Shown: one piece after another, positions 59,989 through 64,000 of the stretch
Position numbering within the stretch: the stretch's first letter is position 1
How the letters are laid out: each line of letters opens with the position of its first letter
Notes under the pieces: model-generated
What the model saw: the letters and a program-made list of their open reading frames with translations, nothing else
What the model was told of the DNA's origin: nothing
Database searches by the model: none
Assembly (NCBI GenBank): GCA_932521035.1
Contig: OW051492.1
Location: forward strand, 2,542,001 to 2,606,000
Length of the DNA stretch: 64,000 nucleotides
DNA from: Oscheius dolichura
Taxonomy: Eukaryota; Nematoda; Chromadorea; Rhabditida; Rhabditidae
Direction of reading: 5' to 3'
Translations under genes and position numbers: made by a program

Positions 59989-62100
59989 ATGCCTGATTCG
60001 GATAGCTATGAGCATACAGACGAAGAGGTCAGTATTATTACGTTTTACAGTTATTTTTTTTATTTAAAAAAAACAACATTTAAGGTCATTGCTACAACTT
60101 GCTATGTGAAGAAAAAAGTTCTTGGGCGCAAGGCAAAAATAATTGAAAAGAAGGAGGTTTTTGGCAATTTTTTCTCAACAAAGCGTTCTCTACTAGGATC
60201 AACATCGTAAATACTTTGAGAGCGCAGAAGAATACGAAAGATGGCTCAATAAATCTGAAAAAGAACGTGAACAAGAAATTTTCAATAGAATTGAAGACTA
60301 TGAAGATCGACAGAACAAGTGGCTAACATCTTTAAATAAAACTAATTAGATCTTTTTAGACACAAAATTCGGTTAGAATTGGAGAAAAAAGAATCAATTA
60401 AGCAAAACCGAACTAAAAGCGAACTACTACCTGGTTAACATATACATATGGCATAATGCTCTTTTTAGATTCGGATGTTTACTCGTCTGAAGAAGATAAA
60501 AGCCCAGTAAGGAATCGATCTAAAATACCATTAAGATTTGATAGAAGTAACCTAATTATTTCTACATATTTAGCTAGATGCTTAGGCACTTCAAATAACT
60601 CTCGGCAAATCAAGGAGCTGTTTGGGGAAGAGTCTGAGTCAGAGTTATCGTCTGAATCAAGTAGTGGAAACGACGACGAAGATTTTGTGCCTCCTCATGG
60701 GTAAATATGTTTGTAATAGTCTTATTTACTTAGATCCACTGCACGATCCACTGCACCGTCTCATAAGGTATCTCTTGAAACAAGGGTCTCTCGAAAATCG
60801 GAGTCTGTTACTTCTGTTGTTCCAGAACAGCTAGTATGGAAAAGTGAAGCGCTTCTTCTTTTTCACTTTAGGTTGAATATAAAGAAGAGTTAGTTCAAGC
60901 CAGATTAACCCGCTACCAACTAGCTCGTATCGTACACGCCCCCTTCTTTGGAGAAGTGGTAAAAGGTGCCTTTGTAATGATTCATGTTGGCTTCAATGCA
61001 CAATTACCTTCCGATTCTATTGTAAGATTCATTTATAAGACGGGAATCGAACGCTAGTTTTAGATCTGCGAGGTCGTCGGTGTTCTTGAGACTCCTAAAC
61101 GATACAATCTTGAAAATACTGTAACTAATAAGACATTGCAAATTAGATTCGGTATGTTTTACAGTGTAATTTATCCATGTGTAGGTAACTACGAAACGAA
61201 TTTTCGTCTAATGTTTGTATCTAATAGGGAATGGACTTCACAGCAATTTGATGACTACAAGATAAGAGCTGAAGAATCAGTACGTTTCGTTTTTGTTATT
61301 AAAGTATTTATAAAGATGTTTCAAACTCTTTCAGGATGTCTTACCGACTAAAGAAAGTATTAAATTAAAGAAACGGCAAATTTATGACGCTTTGAATCAC
61401 CGTTTCACTGATAAGGAAGTCAATGAGGTATTTACAGATATTATTTGTCATAGATATAGATTATCAAAGAGAAAAGAAGATTCATCAAAGCACCCGAAAA
61501 TAGAATTGCAAAGAAGGCAAGCCTCCTTTCAAGGTTAAAATATGCCGAAGAAAATCATTTACTTAGTGATGTGCAGGAAATCCTAATAGAAATTAGTAAA
61601 CTGGATGCAGAAGATCCAGCACCGGTAATTACATTTTATTTTATATGGAGAACAAACTTTTGAAGGAGCAGAAAGAGATCAAAAGCGATATTTTGAAGGG
61701 TATTCTGATGAACAATCCGGCCAAGAATAAGGGAAATGGTTGGACTCCTCCAAAGGTGACTAGAATAATTTCATTTATGTATCCTACAGCAACAGTTTAA
61801 CCTACTGGGGAGTGGTGATGACCTTTTTACCTGTGATGACCCTTTTACCAGAAAACGAGCTCGTCCAAAGGTGATTACTGGTGCGCGACCCCGTCCTGAG
61901 GTAGCAGGTATACATGCATTATAATTTACAATATATTTGTTATTGAAGAAATAAGTTCTATGCCTCCGAAGAACAAAGTAGTATCTAATACGACACCCAC
62001 AACGGAAAAAGTTGATTACGCAGATGTGGATGAGTTCGAACTTTACAATAGCTTGAATTTTAACATAGATATCTCCATTCCTTATAAACGGGATTTATAA
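59989..62100 (+). CDS. RTF1: RTF1, PAF1-complex subunit, full-length copy B
   Basis: The start MPDSDSYEHTDEE is acidic, as in RTF1. EEYERWLNKSEKEREQEIFN with RIEDYEDRQNK matches the human EREQELFNRIEKRE block. An acidic Ser-rich region (EESESELSSESSSGNDDEDF) precedes the Plus3 domain: ARLTRYQLARIVHAPFFGEV, VKGAFVMIHVGFNAQLPS, ICEVVGVLETPKRYNLENTV and YETNFRLMFVSNREWTSQQF. Then QIYDALNHRFTDKEVNE, KEKRRFIKAPENRIAKKASL, DDPFTRKRARPKVITG and the C-terminal DEFELYNSLNFNIDISIP, equivalent to the PAF1C-contacting tail. This is the likely orthologue. An unknown gene follows 153 bp on. Confidence 0.88.
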
Positions 62101-62253
62101 TCGTAGTTGCGTTATTTAGATCTTATTTTCGCGTTGTATCAATTTATCTTGCATATAAATTTTAAAGCTTTTTTTTCTAACAGATGCTTACTATTTTGCG
62201 TAATCGCTATGAATATTTGATTGACTGTAGACAATTTTTATTATCTATACAGG

Positions 62254-63546
62254 ATGTCTTCAAAGGCGATAAAAACGGTAGCGGAGTAAGTATTCATAGC
62301 TTTTGTTTATCTTTAAAACTTCAGAAATGCCATAAGGTCTAGACCCTGGAGGCTTGCACGAGAAGAACCATCTTCTAATATCGATAAGGACATTTTTTGT
62401 CAAGAGATTGGAATAAGTTTCGCCTCATATTTATACCTTCACGGACAAGAAGAACTAGCTAAAAATGTTTGTAGCCAGTTGAAGAAGCTTACCGGAGGTG
62501 GTTTTGTTCATCGTTCTTCATTAATTAAGTTAAGTTTACATTCTTTGAAATAGGCATGTTTGCGATCTTCTTTTTTAAAGACTTTCTTTACATAACTTTG
62601 TTTTTATATTCTGTCTTGTAAATTTTTAGGCTGGCGAATTGATATGCAACGAAGATCCAAGTGAAATTGAAAATGTGGGAAAATTTTTAAAGACTAATCT
62701 GAACATCAAATACATAGCACCAATTTGGCATGGCAGGTTGATACAACTTTTGAATGAGTGAGTGTGTTATCCATTTTATTTTCAAAGAATTTTAGAGAAA
62801 AACCTAATGAAGCATTACAACTTTGTGCTGGTTTAGCCCATAGCACAGGTGAAGAAATTGGGAAGTTTGAGCTCTATTCGGACGGCTTTCAAAGGTTGCT
62901 ATAATATTACTTTCATTAGATAAATTCAGGCATGATTTCATGTTTACGAGAAAAGTTTTCAATCTGGTAGAAAGGATCCATGGAAGGCACTCGGCTGTAG
63001 GTGATATTGCTTTTGCAATGCTTATGGAAGGATCAAACAAACTCCACAGCGCCGCTCTGGAATTGCTTCGAGTCTGTTACTAAATACTTCATGCAATCAC
63101 TAAAGAATTTAGGCTGAAAATCTAAGGATAACCGGAAAGAAAGTGCAGTATTTGGTTGCGTACGGCTTGTCGGTCAAAAAGGTTTTGCGTTACAAGCCTT
63201 TGCTATAGGTGTTTAGTATGATGCTGTCAATACCTTCCTTGTGGAATTATTAACAACAGAACATGCCGATTTCTCCGACTTAATAAAATCCCTTGAACAC
63301 GTGGTTAAATTCTATTGTTCGTGCACTATCTTCTTTATTTATATTAATTGTTTAGACGGGGAAAGTTTATTGACTCAAATTTCAACGTTATACAAGGCCT
63401 TGGAAAGTGTTAATATTGTTCTCCCTCCTGATCTTCGTAAGTACTACGAAAATGTAACAAAATACGTCGATGCTTCGGTAACTGTTTTTTATTTAAAAAC
63501 TCTAAAGCTAACTTTTCAGGAAATTAAAACTTCCAAGAAAAGCTGA
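62254..63546 (+). CDS. Hypothetical helical protein
   Basis: I do not recognise the family. The start at 62254 lies just behind tctatacag, compatible with trans-splicing 153 bp after RTF1-B; an in-frame ATG at 62184 is an alternative. In-phase exons read MSSKAIKTVAE, NAIRSRPWRLAREEPSSNID, FASYLYLHGQEELAKNVCSQ, NLNIKYIAPIWHGRLIQLLN, KPNEALQLCAGLAHSTGEEI, HDFMFTRKVFNLVERIHGRH, GDIAFAMLMEGSNKLHSAAL and, near the end, LLTQISTLYKALESVNIVLP. The regular short helices suggest a HEAT- or TPR-like solenoid. Stop TGA 63544-63546. Confidence 0.55.
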
Positions 63547-64000
63547 ATAACGTAATGGCTTTCACTTGAAGGAGAAAGATACAATGTTTTATTAAAATAT
63601 TCTAAATAAAAGTTATCTGGTACTTCTATTTACGTTTTTATAACTGGTATTTCAATGAAACTTCAGAGAAATGCATAGAAGTAAGATCATTCTTATATTT
63701 TTGAAGCTGATAATATCCCATCCTCTCCGTTCTATGGCTCGAGACAATCAATTTTTCCCTCCCATAACTGTGAGAAACTTCCCTGTGGTGTAGATCGCTC
63801 TCCCTCTTCCAATGTATAACGCGTCTATGTTTTTGCTCTTCAGTCTTATTCTTTTTCTATTTCTCTCTGTCGGTATGTTTGATTACAAAATGAAAAGCGT
63901 TGAGATTCTTGAGATTCCTGTACTTTCTCCCAAAAAAGCATAACTACGAAGAATTCCAGCCCCGCAATCCTTGAGTAAGATATTTCGACATTTATAAAAA
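63547..64000. other. Intergenic window end
   Basis: 3' UTR of the preceding gene (aataaa at 63604-63609) and AT-rich sequence. I see no gene or repeat I can support. Confidence 0.5.

Overview
The window is nuclear DNA from a small-genome animal, most likely a nematode. Genes are dense, with many exons split by very short GT-AG introns (about 25-60 nt, T-rich, ending tttag or ttcag). Several ATGs lie directly behind an intron-like acceptor (AFG3L2, POLR3G, FEN1, KNL1), as expected for spliced-leader trans-splicing. The casein kinase II alpha protein has the nematode-type N-terminus (MPPIxSRAxVY) and nematode-specific residues. The species cannot be named from sequence alone.

Layout. 0.8-6.3 kb: partial IFT57 (-), VAC14 (+) and MRPL33 (+). 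6.3-9.1 kb: a gene-poor stretch. 9.1-18 kb: endophilin A, then AFG3L2, POLR3G and FEN1 as a likely operon, with PPP1R11 nested antisense in a POLR3G intron. 18-26 kb: an RTF1 paralogue (-), a MADF-BESS regulator (+), CLN3 (-) and STMP1/Brawnin (-). 26-30.5 kb: a RAMAC-like cap methyltransferase activator, a short possible mitochondrial protein, a GPCR fragment, an ALYREF-like export factor (-) and a truncated unknown gene. 30.5-40.2 kb is rearranged: a 0.9-kb segment is present twice, each copy with a MITE; one copy also has a Tc1-family transposon in the stop codon of the duplicated gene; further repeats, a CHTF8-like gene and a decayed TOP3B follow. 40.7-51.4 kb: TIMM50 (with an apparent frameshift), the kinetochore scaffold KNL1, PSMD4/RPN10 (-), MRPL9 (-) and casein kinase II alpha. 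51.6-54.2 kb: NFS1 with a second nested antisense gene. 54.3-63.5 kb: a coiled-coil unknown (-), RNF216/TRIAD3, a Plus3-only gene, a full-length RTF1 and an unknown helical protein.

Themes. Housekeeping genes dominate, and unrelated functions share likely operons (VAC14-MRPL33, AFG3L2-POLR3G-FEN1, STMP1-CLN3, TIMM50-KNL1, MRPL9-PSMD4, RTF1-B with the downstream unknown). Three Plus3-domain genes lie within 45 kb, and only one keeps the RTF1 C-terminal tail. GC-rich genes (IFT57, VAC14, MADF-BESS, RNF216) carry a roughly 90-bp palindromic element that the AT-rich genes lack, so the window is compositionally mosaic. Exon borders were read by eye from frame, splice signals and family similarity; no alignment was run.
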